From Mycolicibacterium sp. (GTDB taxonomy: Bacteria > Actinomycetota > Actinomycetes > Mycobacteriales > Mycobacteriaceae), in NCBI GenBank assembly GCA_020637165.1, contig JACJWN010000008.1, positions 62,001-126,000 on the forward strand: a DNA stretch of 64,000 bases, given 5' to 3'. Below, piece after piece: positions 1 through 10,287 of the stretch (position 1 is the stretch's first letter; every line of letters begins with the position of its first letter). Both the position numbers and the translations under genes were made by a program. The notes beneath the pieces are model-generated. The model was not told where the DNA came from, searched no databases, and saw only the letters and a program-made list of their open reading frames with translations.

Positions 1-323
1 ACGCCGATGAATTCACCGACCCCCTCGAACCCCCCGCCGACCGCCAGGCTGGTGCGCAGCGACGACGACGAGGTCAAAGCCGGGCCGTGCTCGAGGCGTG
101 CCAGCACATCGCGCACCGGGCGGTCGCCGGTGTTGGTCACCGTGGCGGTCACCGTGACCGTCGGGTCGCTGGAGGTGGTCACCACATCGGGGGTGACGCT
201 GTCCAGGCGGATGGTCAGCAGTGGAGGGGGCTCGGGGTCGGCCGCGGCGCTCGGCTGGATCAGCGGCAGGGCCAGCAGTGCGAGCGCCGCGAGAATGCGC
301 GGCAGCCGCTGCGGCACGCTCAA
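1..323 (-). CDS. Exported DUF6049-type protein, N-terminal part (Rv3909-like)
   Basis: This is the 5' end of a minus-strand gene whose 3' part lies beyond the window. Translation from TTG at 323 (or GTG at 317) gives a signal-like start, [19 protein letters not shown], followed by a Ser/Thr-rich segment typical of an exported beta-rich protein. Its start overlaps the stop of the Nudix gene (TTGA), so the two are probably translationally coupled. In M. tuberculosis a large exported protein, Rv3909, follows mutT4 in this arrangement. Function is unknown, and the family call rests mainly on position and the N-terminus. Confidence 0.65.
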   Translation of the reverse strand, partial: MSVPQRLPRILAALALLALPLIQPSAAADPEPPPLLTIRLDSVTPDVVTTSSDPTVTVTATVTNTGDRPVRDVLARLEHGPALTSSSSLRTSLAVGGGFEGVGEFIG

Positions 324-1039
324 CCCGCCGGTCCGCAACCGTTCGAACGGCGGTTGCGGGTGTGGGAATGAGTCTGGGGGTGGCGCCGTGGTTCCGACGG
401 GGGGAGCGGAGGCAGAGCGGCGGGCCCGTCGGACTGCAGCAGAGCGATCAGTTCGTGGGCGACCACGGCCAGTCGCCTTTCGTCGGCATAGGCCAGGCGA
501 TTGGGGAGTTCGGCCAACGGCACCCAGGCCACCTCGGTGACCTCGAGGTCCTCATCGCACAGTTCACCTCCCGAGAACCGCATCAGATAATGGTGGACGG
601 TCTTGTGCACCCGCCGGCCCTCGGTCACGAACCAGTAGTCGATGCTGCCCAGCGCGGCCAGCACGTGTCCGTGGATGCCAGTCTCCTCGGCGACCTCCCG
701 GATGGCGGTTTGCTCGGCAGTCTCGCCCTGTTCGATGTGCCCTTTCGGCAGCGACCACAGCATCCGCCCGCGCCGGTCGGTACGGCCGATCAGCGCGGCC
801 ACCTGCTCATGGCGGGGCCGGTCCAGCCCGTCGACGACAAGCCCACCTGCGGAGGTCTCGTGCACGGTGCGCAGCCGCGCGGCGGGGCGCCGGCGCGGGC
901 GCTGCTGATCGGGCTGGACTGATGGGGTCGGTTGCGGGGAATTCTCCGTCTCCGGGAGCGCTGGCGGGGGACCGGCCGCGCGAGAGCCACGGCGTCGACC
1001 GCGACGCCGTCGTGGCTTGGCCCGTTCGCCCTCCGACAC
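320..1039 (-). CDS. mutT4: Nudix hydrolase, MutT4-like
   Basis: A 239-residue Nudix hydrolase of the kind that cleaves nucleoside diphosphate derivatives. A basic, low-complexity N-terminus of about 60 residues ([13 protein letters not shown]) precedes the Nudix fold. The full Nudix box is visible around residues 100-122, as [16 protein letters not shown] followed by VAEETGI, matching GX5EX7REUXEEXGU. It is divergent from pcnA and followed by the exported Rv3909-like protein, the same trio as in M. tuberculosis. The preferred substrate cannot be read from sequence; the MutT4 name rests on synteny and the long basic N-terminus. Confidence 0.85.
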   Translation of the reverse strand: MSEGERAKPRRRRGRRRGSRAAGPPPALPETENSPQPTPSVQPDQQRPRRRPAARLRTVHETSAGGLVVDGLDRPRHEQVAALIGRTDRRGRMLWSLPKGHIEQGETAEQTAIREVAEETGIHGHVLAALGSIDYWFVTEGRRVHKTVHHYLMRFSGGELCDEDLEVTEVAWVPLAELPNRLAYADERRLAVVAHELIALLQSDGPAALPPLPPSEPRRHPQTHSHTRNRRSNGCGPAG

Positions 1040-1126
1040 CCAAGCGATAGTAGCTGGACCGCATGGGGCAATCCTGGGCGCACTCGCCGGTCGGGCCCGG
1101 ACCGCGGCGCACTAGGCTCACCGGAC

Positions 1127-2578
1127 GTGTCCGACGCCACCGATGACGCCGAGCTGCTGACGCGAGCCGCCGTCGAGCTCAATCGGCACAACCACCTGCT
1201 TCGTGAGATCGGCGGGCGGTTCGCCCTCGCCGGCCGCGAGCTGTACCTCGTCGGCGGAAGTGTGCGCGACGCCGTGCTGGGTCGGTTGACCTCCGACCTC
1301 GACTTCACTACCGACGCCCGTCCGGAGGAGGTGCAGCACATCGTCCAGCCGTGGGCTGACGCGATGTGGGACACCGGGATCGACTTCGGCACCGTCGGGG
1401 CGGCCAAGGCTGGGCATCGGCTGGAGATCACCACCTTTCGGGCCGACAGCTACGACCAGGTGTCGCGCAATCCCCAGGTGCGTTTCGGCGACAGCCTCGC
1501 CGAGGATCTGGTGCGCCGTGATTTCACCGCCAACGCGATGGCGGTCCGGATCACGGCCACCGGCCCTGGGGAGTTCCAGGACCCACTGGGCGGGCTGACG
1601 GCGATACGCAACCGCATCCTGGACACCCCGGCGGAACCATCGGTGTCGTTCGGTGACGATCCGCTGCGGATGTTGCGAGCCGCCCGCTTCGTCTCCCAGT
1701 TGCGGTTCGGGGTGGCCGACCGGGTGCAGGAGGCCATCGTCGCGATGGCATCGCAGCTGTCCCGGATCACCGTCGAGCGGGTAGCGGTCGAACTGGACAA
1801 GATGCTGCTCGGCGCTGACCCGGTGGCCGGCATCGAGTTGATGGTGCGGACCGGGCTCGGCGAGGTGGTGTTGCCCGAGGTCGGCGGGATGCGGATGGCG
1901 ATCGACGAACACCACCAGCACAAGGACGTCTACCAGCATTCCCTGACCGTGTTGCGGCAGGCGATCGCCCTGGAGGACGCCGGTCCCGATCTGGTGCTGC
2001 GCTGGGCGGCGTTGTTGCATGACATCGGCAAGCCGGCGACGCGCCGCCACGAGGCCGACGGCGGGGTGAGTTTCCATCACCACGAGGTGGTCGGCGCCAA
2101 GATGGTCCGTAAGCGGATGCGGACCCTGAAGTACTCCAAACAGATGGTCGACGACATCTCCCAACTGGTCTACCTACACCTGCGCTTCCATGGCTACGGG
2201 GAGGGCCGCTGGACCGACTCGGCGGTGCGCCGTTACGTCGCCGACGCCGGACCGCTGCTGCCGAGACTGCACAAGCTGGTGCGCGCGGATTGCACCACCA
2301 GGAACAAGCGCCGCGCCGCCATGCTGCAGGCCAACTACGACGGCCTCGAGCGTCGGATCGCCGAACTGGCCGCCCAGGAGGATCTGGCCCGGGTCCGTCC
2401 CGATCTCGACGGCAACGAGATCATGCAGCTGCTCGGCATTCCGGCGGGGCCGCAGGTCGGCGAGGCATGGAATTACCTCAAGGAGCTCCGACTGGATCGG
2501 GGACCGCTTTCGCGGGAGGACGCCACCGCTGAGTTGCTCGCATGGTGGAACTCCCGAGGGGGAGAAGCCGTCGAATAG
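1127..2578 (+). CDS. pcnA: CCA tRNA nucleotidyltransferase / poly(A) polymerase family
   Basis: A 483-residue class II nucleotidyltransferase that adds or repairs the tRNA 3' CCA end. The start is placed at GTG 1127 (VSDATDDAELL), because the upstream extension is a shadow of the divergent Nudix gene. The nucleotidyltransferase signature LVGGSVRDAVLGR with the metal-binding DLDF lies at residues 38-60. A C-terminal HD phosphohydrolase-like motif, LLHDIGKPATR, follows near residue 305. Length and domain order match mycobacterial PcnA (Rv3907c). It is divergent from mutT4 and three bases upstream of the Asp-rich gene at 2582, suggesting co-transcription. Confidence 0.93.
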   Translation: MSDATDDAELLTRAAVELNRHNHLLREIGGRFALAGRELYLVGGSVRDAVLGRLTSDLDFTTDARPEEVQHIVQPWADAMWDTGIDFGTVGAAKAGHRLEITTFRADSYDQVSRNPQVRFGDSLAEDLVRRDFTANAMAVRITATGPGEFQDPLGGLTAIRNRILDTPAEPSVSFGDDPLRMLRAARFVSQLRFGVADRVQEAIVAMASQLSRITVERVAVELDKMLLGADPVAGIELMVRTGLGEVVLPEVGGMRMAIDEHHQHKDVYQHSLTVLRQAIALEDAGPDLVLRWAALLHDIGKPATRRHEADGGVSFHHHEVVGAKMVRKRMRTLKYSKQMVDDISQLVYLHLRFHGYGEGRWTDSAVRRYVADAGPLLPRLHKLVRADCTTRNKRRAAMLQANYDGLERRIAELAAQEDLARVRPDLDGNEIMQLLGIPAGPQVGEAWNYLKELRLDRGPLSREDATAELLAWWNSRGGEAVE

Positions 2579-2581
2579 GGC

Positions 2582-3052
2582 ATGGACTACTGCCTGGATA
2601 CCGGTGACGGTGCGGCGTCGATATGGAGCGGACCCGCCGAAATCGACCTTGACGGAGACGGCCTGCTCGATGACGTGTTCGCCGATCTGGACGGCGACGG
2701 GCTGGCCGACGAGGTGGGGCTGGACCTGGATGACGACGGGGAGCCCGAGGCGCGCTACACCGATGACGGTTCGGGCGCGTGGGCAGTCGGCGCCGGCGGG
2801 TCGGCAGTCCGGCCGCCGCGCTGGTTCGATCTCGACGGGGTCGAGCACACCGGGTCCGGGGCCGACGTCGACGGCGACGGCGAACCCGATCGGGTGCTCG
2901 ACGTCGATCGTGACGGCCTGGCCGACCGGGCGTTTCTGACCGATGGCCGGCTGATGACCGGATATGTCGACACCGATGGGGACGGTCGGTGGGACGTGGC
3001 GCTCATTGACGCCGACGGAGACGGAACGGCGGACGGCGCCGGTCCCGCCTGA
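2582..3052 (+). CDS. Asp-rich calcium-binding-repeat protein (Rv3906c-like)
   Basis: A small, very acidic protein of 156 residues made almost entirely of DxDGDGxxD loops, for example EIDLDGDGLLDDV, DLDGDGLADEV, DVDGDGEPDRV and DTDGDGRWDV. Such loops bind calcium in dockerin and thrombospondin-type-3 proteins. No signal peptide or membrane segment is visible. It starts three bases after pcnA, so the two probably form one transcript. A similarly placed protein, Rv3906c, neighbours pcnA in M. tuberculosis. Calcium binding is inferred from the loops; the cellular role is unknown. Confidence 0.75.
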   Translation: MDYCLDTGDGAASIWSGPAEIDLDGDGLLDDVFADLDGDGLADEVGLDLDDDGEPEARYTDDGSGAWAVGAGGSAVRPPRWFDLDGVEHTGSGADVDGDGEPDRVLDVDRDGLADRAFLTDGRLMTGYVDTDGDGRWDVALIDADGDGTADGAGPA

Positions 3053-3123
3053 CGTGCCGAGCGTGCGCTCACTGCGACTTTCGGAGTGGTTTCTCGCAGT
3101 GGCCGCACACTCGGCGACCAGCC

Positions 3124-3247
3124 GGCGCGCTCAGCGCCCCACGCGGTGCTCAATGGCGCGGCGGCTCTTCGCGCCGGCGCGCTCAGCGCCCCACGCGGTG
3201 CTCAATGGCGCGGCGGCTCTTCGCGCTGGCGCGCTCAGCGCCCCACG
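3124..3247 (+). repeat. 52-bp tandem repeat, 2.4 copies
   Basis: A direct repeat of period 52 bp begins with GGCGCGCTCAGCGCCCCACG at 3124, 3176 and 3228. The first two copies are nearly identical and the third breaks off after 20 bp. It lies between the pcnA operon and a convergent gene and just enters the last codons of the latter. It resembles mycobacterial minisatellite loci. The site also coincides with a possible inversion junction relative to M. tuberculosis gene order. Confidence 0.85.
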
Positions 3248-4008
3248 CCCGGCGGCCCGGCGAAGGCCTGCGCGATTGACAGCCATCGCTGGGCCGCCGG
3301 CCCGACCGCTTCGAGGTCGAGTCCGGCGCGGGGCCGTCGCTGGGTGACCAGATAGCAGAAGTCGACCGCTGACCCGGTGACCCGCTGTTCGGCATCTTCC
3401 GGGCCCCAGGTCCACCGGCTGCCGTCGGGAGCGGTCAGTTTCACGTGAAACGGTTCGGCCGGCGGGGTCAGGCCGTGCACGGTGAAAGCGAAATCGCGGG
3501 TGCGCACACCCAAATGGGCGATCGACTTCAGCCTCATCGACGGCGTGACCGCGACCCCGAGCGCGTCGGCCACATCCAGGCCGTGGGCCCAGGTCTCCAT
3601 CAACCGGGCGGTGGCCATCGAGGCCGCGCTCATCGGTGGCCCGAACCAACGAAGCTTGCGACCGTCGGGGACGGCGCGCAGCGCGGCGTGTAGTTCGTTG
3701 CGGGTTCGCCGCCAGTCGGCCAGCAACTCCTCAGGTGGCGCGGCCGCCAGTTCCTCGGCCGCCGCGTCGACGAAGCCGGCAGGATTCTCCTGCGCGACGG
3801 CCAGCAACTCGGTGAACCCCGCATCATCGGTGATCGAGGTCAGCGCCACCCGATCTGTCCACAGCAGGTGCCCGATCTGGTGGGCGATGGTCCACCCGGG
3901 AGCCGGCGTGGCCCGATTCCAGAATTGCGCCGGCAACCCGGCGACCAGGCTGTCGAGTGCCTCGCTCTCGGCCTGGAGGTCGTCGACGATCGGACTCGCG
4001 GCGGTCAT
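3235..4008 (-). CDS. TIGR03084-type metal-binding protein (DinB/MDMPI fold, Rv0036c-like)
   Basis: A 257-residue protein of the maleylpyruvate-isomerase/DinB-like four-helix fold. Start is ATG 4008 ([20 protein letters not shown]). The N-terminal helix pair has the typical [14 protein letters not shown] segment near residue 40, where the His residues would bind metal, and a second conserved stretch [15 protein letters not shown]. Length equals that of M. tuberculosis Rv0036c as I recall it, and the next gene is a transporter as in that genome. Enzymatic role is unknown; a thiol-dependent transferase is one possibility for this fold. Its 3' codons overlap the 52-bp tandem repeat. Confidence 0.8.
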   Translation of the reverse strand: MTAASPIVDDLQAESEALDSLVAGLPAQFWNRATPAPGWTIAHQIGHLLWTDRVALTSITDDAGFTELLAVAQENPAGFVDAAAEELAAAPPEELLADWRRTRNELHAALRAVPDGRKLRWFGPPMSAASMATARLMETWAHGLDVADALGVAVTPSMRLKSIAHLGVRTRDFAFTVHGLTPPAEPFHVKLTAPDGSRWTWGPEDAEQRVTGSAVDFCYLVTQRRPRAGLDLEAVGPAAQRWLSIAQAFAGPPGVGR

Positions 4009-4013
4009 GTTGC

Positions 4014-5312
4014 TCAGCGTAGTTCGCCGGGTGTTCGCTGCCTGCCGACCCTGGCGTGCACCGCCAGGCCGATCAGATAGACCGCCGAGCCTGCCAGCGC
4101 CAGCGCCGCCGAATGCCCGTCGGCCGGAATCACTGCGGCCGCCGCGGTGACCGCGATGATGAACGACATCCAGAACAGCGCATCCTGAACGGCGAACACG
4201 TGGCCGCGAAAGGCGTCGGTGACGTCGATCTGCATCGCGCTGTCCGCGCACAACTTCACCAACTGTCCGGCCAGTCCGAGGAAGAAACCGCACAGCACCA
4301 TCACCGCCAGGTTCAGCGTCGCGCCGGCCAGTTGGATCAAGGTCGCACACGCCAGCGCCGAGTTGGCGGTCGTGTAGCGGCCCCACCGGCGGATCGCCGA
4401 CGGTGCCAGCACGTTGGCAAGAAACGACCCGGTGCCGGTGGCGGCGACGAACACCACCGCGATGCCGAGCCCGGCGACACCCTCCGCACCGGTGTGGCGA
4501 ACGATGACCAGCACCAGCAGCGAATTGATGCCGAACACCATCCGGTGGGCGGCCAGGCCGGACAGCGTCGCAGCCACCGACGGGGTGTCGGCCACCGTCC
4601 GCACGCCGTAGGCCCAGCCGCTGGCCACGGCATAGAACGCCGAGCCGTGCACGGCCATGTGGTGCGGGCCGAGCACATGGCGCGGGAAGCGCACCGCCAA
4701 CAACAGGGCGGCGGCGATCGGGATTGCCACCAGGAAGATCACCGTGGCAGCCGCCGCGTCGCCGGCACCGACGATCCAGCGCGGCAGCAGCATGAAGTTG
4801 GCGCCCAGGAACGTCGCCGTTGCACCGGTGGCGATGGCCACCGAATTCATGGTGACCACCTGCTCGCGGGGCACCACATCGGGCAGGGCCGCCGAGAGTC
4901 CGGAGGTCACGAAGCGACTGAACCCGTTGACGATCAGCGCGCCACACAGGACGAAGAGGTCCCGGGTACCCGTCGCCAGCAACGCGGCGACAGCCACCAC
5001 GGACACCAATCTTCCGGCGTTGGCGACGATCAGCACCGCCCGCCGGTCCCAGCGGTCCAACAGCGCACCGGCAAAAGGGCCCAGCAGCGAATAGGGCAGG
5101 AACAGCACCGCGAACGCGCCGGCCACCGCCCACGGATCGGCCGCGCGCTGCGGGTTGAACAACAGCCCCCCGGCCAATCCGGCCTGGAACAGGCCATCGC
5201 CGAACTGCGTTGCCGCCCGCAGCTCCAGCAGCCGCCAGAAGTCGGCGAGTCCGCGCACCGACCGCCACAGCGAGCCGGCCGCGCGGTCGTGGTTCACCGA
5301 TTCACAGTACAA
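4014..5312 (-). CDS. Major facilitator superfamily transporter (Rv0037c-like)
   Basis: A 432-residue polytopic membrane protein with about twelve hydrophobic segments and the MFS loop [18 protein letters not shown] between helices 2 and 3. The substrate is not evident; the family includes drug exporters. It lies five bases upstream of the TIGR03084 gene on the same strand, so they probably form one transcript. The start could be ATG 5312 or GTG 5297 ([11 protein letters not shown]); neither has a clear ribosome-binding site. It is divergent from the AlgH-family gene. Confidence 0.82.
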   Translation of the reverse strand: MYCESVNHDRAAGSLWRSVRGLADFWRLLELRAATQFGDGLFQAGLAGGLLFNPQRAADPWAVAGAFAVLFLPYSLLGPFAGALLDRWDRRAVLIVANAGRLVSVVAVAALLATGTRDLFVLCGALIVNGFSRFVTSGLSAALPDVVPREQVVTMNSVAIATGATATFLGANFMLLPRWIVGAGDAAAATVIFLVAIPIAAALLLAVRFPRHVLGPHHMAVHGSAFYAVASGWAYGVRTVADTPSVAATLSGLAAHRMVFGINSLLVLVIVRHTGAEGVAGLGIAVVFVAATGTGSFLANVLAPSAIRRWGRYTTANSALACATLIQLAGATLNLAVMVLCGFFLGLAGQLVKLCADSAMQIDVTDAFRGHVFAVQDALFWMSFIIAVTAAAAVIPADGHSAALALAGSAVYLIGLAVHARVGRQRTPGELR

Positions 5313-5364
5313 ACAACGCCGCCGGGCATCGCTGTTCGCGCCGTCGCCGTGCCATGATGGTCAG

Positions 5365-5970
5365 GTGGCGCAGTCGGAGGATCCGGATGATTTCCTCGCG
5401 CCCGCGGCAAACCGGGTGCGGGCGGGGACGCTGCTGCTCGCCAACACCGATCTGTTGGAGCCGACGTTCCGGCGCAGCGTGATCTACGTCGTCGAGCACA
5501 ACGAGGGCGGAACCTTGGGCGTGGTGCTCAACCGTCCCAGCGAGACCGCGGTTCACAACGTGCTGCCGCAGTGGTCGGATCTGACCACCAAGCCTAAGAC
5601 GATGTTCATCGGGGGCCCGGTAAAACGCGATGCGGCGCTGTGCCTGGGTTCGTTGCGGATCGGTGTGGATCCGGAGGGCCTGCAGGGCCTGCGGCATGTC
5701 GCGGGCCGCATCGTCATGGTCGACCTCGACGCCGACCCCGACCTGATCGCCAACGCGGTCGAAGGGGTGCGGATCTTCGCCGGTTACTCCGGCTGGACCA
5801 TCGGCCAGCTCGAGGGCGAAATCGAGCGCGACGACTGGATCGTGCTCTCCGCACTGCCCTCCGATGTTCTGGTGCAACCGCGGGTGGACCTGTGGTCGCG
5901 GGTGCTGCGCCGCCAGCCGCTGCCGATGTCGATCCTGGCGACTCACCCCATCGACGTCAGCCGCAACTGA
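5365..5970 (+). CDS. YqgE/AlgH family protein (Rv0038-like)
   Basis: A 201-residue soluble protein of the YqgE/AlgH (UPF0301) family. The start is GTG 5365 (VAQSEDPDDF). Family hallmarks are visible: GTLLLANTDLLEPTFRRSVIY near the N-terminus, GGTLGVVLNRPSE near residue 50, FIGGPV near residue 80, and FAGYSGWTIGQLEGEI near residue 140. The family's biochemical role is not settled. It is flanked by the divergent MFS gene and a convergent membrane-protein gene, as in M. tuberculosis. Confidence 0.88.
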   Translation: MAQSEDPDDFLAPAANRVRAGTLLLANTDLLEPTFRRSVIYVVEHNEGGTLGVVLNRPSETAVHNVLPQWSDLTTKPKTMFIGGPVKRDAALCLGSLRIGVDPEGLQGLRHVAGRIVMVDLDADPDLIANAVEGVRIFAGYSGWTIGQLEGEIERDDWIVLSALPSDVLVQPRVDLWSRVLRRQPLPMSILATHPIDVSRN

Positions 5971-5992
5971 CCCCGTCCGGGCTAGGTCCGGC

Positions 5993-6349
5993 TCAGGAGC
6001 CGCAGATCTTCGCGCAGCCGCCGCAGCCCTGGCCGGAACCGCAGCCGCCGGCGGACTGCCGTCGGGCGGCATAGCGCGCGCCCTGCCAGGAACCGGCCCC
6101 GATCGTTGCGACGGCGCCGACTGCACCGCCGATCAACCCGATCAGCCCGATGCTCGGCGGCGCGACGAGCGCCGAGACGCCGCCGGCGGCCAGCATCACC
6201 GCGGCGGCCACCTGGGTGGGCGCCACCGCTCGCAGCACCTGCCCGGTGAGGTCGATAGCCGGCGTGCGGGTCAGCGTCCACAGTCCGGATCCGCCGATCA
6301 GCACGGCAAGGCCCAGACACACCACAGCCCCGACAACCATGGGCCTCAC
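5993..6349 (-). CDS. Small membrane protein (Rv0039c-like)
   Basis: A protein of 118 residues (115 if translation starts at the fourth-codon ATG, 6340) with three hydrophobic segments: [31 protein letters not shown] and IGLIGLIGGAVGAVATIGAG. It ends in a Cys/Gly-rich tail (GGCGSGQGCGGCAKICGS) that could coordinate metal or form disulfides. It sits between the AlgH-family gene and the secreted proline-rich antigen gene, matching the position of Rv0039c. No function is known. Confidence 0.7.
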   Translation of the reverse strand: MRPMVVGAVVCLGLAVLIGGSGLWTLTRTPAIDLTGQVLRAVAPTQVAAAVMLAAGGVSALVAPPSIGLIGLIGGAVGAVATIGAGSWQGARYAARRQSAGGCGSGQGCGGCAKICGS

Positions 6350-6382
6350 TGTACGAGACGTCGGGCCGCGGCCCGCCCGCTA

Positions 6383-7207
6383 CTACTGCGCCGGCGGTGT
6401 CGTGGCCGCCGTCGCGGTGGGGGCACTGACCCGGAACCCGTTGACGATCCCGTCGGTGGCGTTGGCCGTCGCGACCGCCTGGTTGGCCGCTGTGGTCACC
6501 GACAGCGAGAGCAGATACCGGTCGGATCCGGACTGTGCGATGACGTAGCGCCGGGAGGTGTTCAGCGTCATGTCGTTCTCGCGGTAGGTGCCGTCGATTT
6601 TCGCCGAGGGGAAGCCGCCAAAGTCGGCCATCGAGGCCGACGTCGACTGCCAGGCGAACAGTTTCTGACTGTCGACGTAGCCGTGGCTGATGGCCTCCCG
6701 CGGGTCGAAGTCGCCCACCAGCTTGTAGACCAGTAACTGCGCGTTGGACGTGTACAGGCCGTCACCGCCCTGACGGTCGGCGATCACGCTGAACGCGTCC
6801 GGAACATTCGGGTCCGGAACCACGCTCCAGCCCGTCGGGACTGGCAGCACGATGTTGAGCGCGGTGAACCCAGACGCCTGCTGCGGCTCCATCGCCACGC
6901 CCTTCTCCTTGAAGAACTCGGCCATCGTGCCGGAGGTGGCCGGGGGCAGCGGCGGCGCTGCCGGGGCGCCGCTCGCCTGGGCGGGCTCGGGTGCGGCTGG
7001 GCTGGCCGCCGGGGCCGGGCTGGCCGCCAGCGGGGTCGCGCCGGGGGTGACGGTGACGGTCTGCGTCACGGTCGCCGGGGCGGGTGCGGGCGGCAGGGGC
7101 AACACGGGTTCGGCTGATGCACTGGCCCCGGCGAACCCGAACACGGCCGCCGATCCGGCGGCTACACCCCCGATCAGCACCCGCCAGTTACGGGCAATCC
7201 TGTTCAT
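6383..7207 (-). CDS. mtc28: Proline-rich secreted antigen, LpqN-like fold (Mtc28-like)
   Basis: A 274-residue secreted protein. ATG 7207 gives a signal peptide ([19 protein letters not shown] then ASASAEP), followed by an Ala/Pro-rich linker to about residue 95. A globular domain follows ([19 protein letters not shown] ... [19 protein letters not shown]). The signal has no lipobox Cys, so it is probably released or wall-associated. Its position, divergent from leuS, matches the 28-kDa proline-rich antigen gene Rv0040c of M. tuberculosis. Function is unknown; the globular domain resembles LpqN/LpqT proteins. Confidence 0.85.
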   Translation of the reverse strand: MNRIARNWRVLIGGVAAGSAAVFGFAGASASAEPVLPLPPAPAPATVTQTVTVTPGATPLAASPAPAASPAAPEPAQASGAPAAPPLPPATSGTMAEFFKEKGVAMEPQQASGFTALNIVLPVPTGWSVVPDPNVPDAFSVIADRQGGDGLYTSNAQLLVYKLVGDFDPREAISHGYVDSQKLFAWQSTSASMADFGGFPSAKIDGTYRENDMTLNTSRRYVIAQSGSDRYLLSLSVTTAANQAVATANATDGIVNGFRVSAPTATAATTPPAQ

Positions 7208-7401
7208 CTGATCGTCCTTCTCAAACGGTCGGGCCACCCGGCTTTCCTGACGTGGGCGGCCCACTGGCTGTGCCCGCGACTGTAACCAGCCGAAACCGGG
7301 TTCGGCGGCGCTGGAACAGAGCTGGAACCAACCCCTGACCGGCTTGCGACGCAACCGATACCGGCCCGTTGCCGACCCCGGGCCACCGATACCCTGTCTG
7401 C

Positions 7402-10266
7402 GTGACCGAATCGCCGACTGCCAGCACCGACGCACGTGGGGAGGCCGCGGCGCCGCGGTTCCGCTACACCGCCGAATCGGCCGGCCGCATCGAGCAGCGT
7501 TGGCAGGACAACTGGAATCGTTGGGGCACCTTCAACGTGCCCAACCCGGTGGGTTCGTTGGCACCCACAGACGGGGCCACGGTGCCGCCGGACAAGATGT
7601 TCGTTCAGGACATGTTCCCCTACCCCTCCGGCGAGGGCCTGCACGTCGGTCACCCGTTGGGCTACATCGCAACCGATGTCTACGCCCGCTATTTCCGGAT
7701 GACCGGACGCAACGTCCTGCACGCGTTGGGGTTCGACTCCTTCGGCCTGCCCGCCGAGCAGTACGCGGTCCAGACCGGCACCCACCCGCGCACCCGCACC
7801 GAGGCCAACATCGCCAACTTCCGTCGTCAACTCGGCCGGCTCGGCCTCGGGCATGATCAGCGGCGCAGCTTCTCCACGACCGACGTCGACTTCTACGCCT
7901 GGACGCAGTGGATCTTCCTGCAGATCTATAACGCCTGGTTCGACCCCGAGCAGAACCAGGCCCGCCCGGTCGCCGATCTGATCGCCGAATTCGACAACGG
8001 CACAAAAGCACTCGCCGACGGAAGGAACTGGTCGGAGCTCAGCGCGGGGGAGCGCGCCGACGTGATCGACGCACACCGATTGGTCTACCGGGCCGACTCG
8101 CTGGTCAACTGGTGCCCCGGCCTGGGCACCGTGCTGGCCAACGAGGAGGTCACCGCCGACGGCCGCAGCGAGCGGGGCAACTTCCCGGTCTTCCGGAAAC
8201 GATTGCGGCAGTGGATGATGCGCATCACCGCCTACTCCGATCGGCTCCTCGAAGACCTCGATGTCCTGGACTGGCCTGAGAAGGTCAAGACCATGCAGCG
8301 CAACTGGATCGGGCGCTCCACCGGAGCTTCGGCGCTCTTCAGCGCGGGAGACGTTGACATCGAGGTCTTCACCACCCGGCCCGACACCCTGTTCGGGGCC
8401 ACCTACCTGGTGCTCGCACCGGAACACGACTCGGTGGACGGTCTGGTTGCACCCTGCTGGCCCGAGGGGGTGGATCCGCGATGGACCGGCGGTGCGGGCA
8501 ACCCCGGCGAAGCGGTGGCCGCCTACCGGCGTTCGATCGCTGCGAAGTCCGACCTCGAACGCCAGGAGAACAAGACCAAGACCGGGGTGTTCATCGGCAG
8601 CTATGTCACCAATCCGGCCAACGGGCAGCCGATTCCGATTTTCATCGCCGACTACGTTCTGCTCGGGTACGGAACCGGGGCGATCATGGCGGTGCCCGGC
8701 CACGATCAGCGTGACTGGGAGTTCGCCCGGGAGTTCGGACTCCCGATCATCGAAGTGATCGCCGGAGGCGATGTTTCGCAGGAGGCCTACACCGGCGACG
8801 GCACTCTGGTGAACTCCGGCTATCTCGACGGCCTGGATGTTCACGCCGCCAAGAAGACGATCACCGATCGACTCCAGGCCGAGGGCCGGGGCAGCGGCCG
8901 GGTTGAGTACAAGCTGCGGGACTGGCTCTTCGCCCGGCAACGTTACTGGGGGGAGCCGTTTCCCATCGTCTACGACGAAGACGGCCGAGCACACCCGCTA
9001 CCCGACTCGATGCTGCCGGTCGAACTTCCGGACATCGAGGATTACTCCCCGGTCCTATTCGACCCGGACGACCCGAACAGTGAACCCTCCCCGCCGCTGA
9101 ACAAGGCGGGGGACTGGGTGCACGTCGATCTGGACCTGGGCGATGGTCTGCGGCCCTACACCCGCGACACCAACGTGATGCCGCAGTGGGCCGGTAGTTC
9201 GTGGTACGAACTGCGCTACGCCGACCCGCACAACAGCGAGCAGTTCTGCGCCAAGGAGAACGAGGCGTACTGGATGGGTCCGCGACCGGAGGAACACGGC
9301 CCTGACGATCCCGGCGGCGTGGATCTCTACGTCGGCGGGGTCGAGCACGCGGTGCTGCACCTGCTGTACTCCCGGTTCTGGCACAAGGTGCTTCACGATC
9401 TCGGCCACGTCTCGTCCCGCGAGCCGTACCGGAGGCTGGTCAACCAGGGCTACATCCAGGCCTATGCCTACACCGACTCCCGGGGCGCCTATGTGCCCGC
9501 CGCCGACGTCGTCGAACGCGACGGCCGATTCGTGCTCCCGGGCGAGGACGGCGACATCGAGGTCTTCCAGGAATTCGGCAAGATCGGCAAGAGCCTGAAG
9601 AACTCGATCTCGCCCGACGAGATCTGCGACGGATACGGAGCCGACACCCTTCGGGTCTACGAAATGTCGATGGGACCGCTGGAGGCCTCCCGACCGTGGG
9701 CCACCAAGGACGTGGTGGGCGCGCACCGCTTCCTGCAGCGGTTGTGGCGGCTGGTGATCGACGAGAACACCGGCCAGACAAGGGTCTCCGAGGACGGTCT
9801 GACCGATGAGACGCTGAGGGTGATGCACCGGACGATCGCCGGTGTTGGTGAGGACTATGCCAGCCTGCGCAACAACACCGCCGCAGCGAAGCTCATCGAA
9901 TACACCAACCACCTCACCAAATCGGGCGTCACCGCCCGGGCCGCCCTGGAACCGCTGGTCCTCATGGCCGCTCCGCTGGCCCCGCACCTGGCCGAGGAGT
10001 TGTGGAACAAGCTGGGCCACAACGAGTCACTGGCACACGGGCCGTTCCCGCAGGCCGACTCGCGCTACCTCGTGGCCGATACCGTCGAGTACCCGGTCCA
10101 GGTGAACGGCCGGGTCCGCGGCCACGTCACCGTGGGGGCCGACGCCGACCGCGCGGCGGTCGAGTCGGCGGCGCTGGCCGATCAGAAGGTTCTGGGCTTT
10201 CTTGCCGGGGCTACGCCGAAGAAGGTCATCGTGGTGCCGGGCAAATTGGTGAATCTGGTCGTCTGA
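7402..10266 (+). CDS. leuS: Leucyl-tRNA synthetase
   Basis: A 954-residue class I aminoacyl-tRNA synthetase charging tRNA-Leu. GTG 7402 ([10 protein letters not shown]) is taken as start. The HIGH-type motif is [14 protein letters not shown] near residue 75. The CP1 editing domain shows [18 protein letters not shown] near residue 320. The KMSKS-type motif is [14 protein letters not shown] near residue 727. A C-terminal anticodon-binding region and the LeuRS tail ([13 protein letters not shown]) complete the usual length. It is divergent from mtc28, the conserved mycobacterial arrangement. Confidence 0.97.
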   Translation: MTESPTASTDARGEAAAPRFRYTAESAGRIEQRWQDNWNRWGTFNVPNPVGSLAPTDGATVPPDKMFVQDMFPYPSGEGLHVGHPLGYIATDVYARYFRMTGRNVLHALGFDSFGLPAEQYAVQTGTHPRTRTEANIANFRRQLGRLGLGHDQRRSFSTTDVDFYAWTQWIFLQIYNAWFDPEQNQARPVADLIAEFDNGTKALADGRNWSELSAGERADVIDAHRLVYRADSLVNWCPGLGTVLANEEVTADGRSERGNFPVFRKRLRQWMMRITAYSDRLLEDLDVLDWPEKVKTMQRNWIGRSTGASALFSAGDVDIEVFTTRPDTLFGATYLVLAPEHDSVDGLVAPCWPEGVDPRWTGGAGNPGEAVAAYRRSIAAKSDLERQENKTKTGVFIGSYVTNPANGQPIPIFIADYVLLGYGTGAIMAVPGHDQRDWEFAREFGLPIIEVIAGGDVSQEAYTGDGTLVNSGYLDGLDVHAAKKTITDRLQAEGRGSGRVEYKLRDWLFARQRYWGEPFPIVYDEDGRAHPLPDSMLPVELPDIEDYSPVLFDPDDPNSEPSPPLNKAGDWVHVDLDLGDGLRPYTRDTNVMPQWAGSSWYELRYADPHNSEQFCAKENEAYWMGPRPEEHGPDDPGGVDLYVGGVEHAVLHLLYSRFWHKVLHDLGHVSSREPYRRLVNQGYIQAYAYTDSRGAYVPAADVVERDGRFVLPGEDGDIEVFQEFGKIGKSLKNSISPDEICDGYGADTLRVYEMSMGPLEASRPWATKDVVGAHRFLQRLWRLVIDENTGQTRVSEDGLTDETLRVMHRTIAGVGEDYASLRNNTAAAKLIEYTNHLTKSGVTARAALEPLVLMAAPLAPHLAEELWNKLGHNESLAHGPFPQADSRYLVADTVEYPVQVNGRVRGHVTVGADADRAAVESAALADQKVLGFLAGATPKKVIVVPGKLVNLVV

Positions 10267-10287
10267 GCGCCGCTAAGCCCACCACGG

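Noticed and set aside
7-922. Plus-strand reading frames opposite the Nudix gene
   Set aside because: They are antisense shadows produced by high GC content; the minus strand encodes a recognisable Nudix box.
3124-3247. CRISPR array
   Set aside because: The 52-bp units are directly adjacent with no unique spacers and no cas genes are present anywhere in the window.
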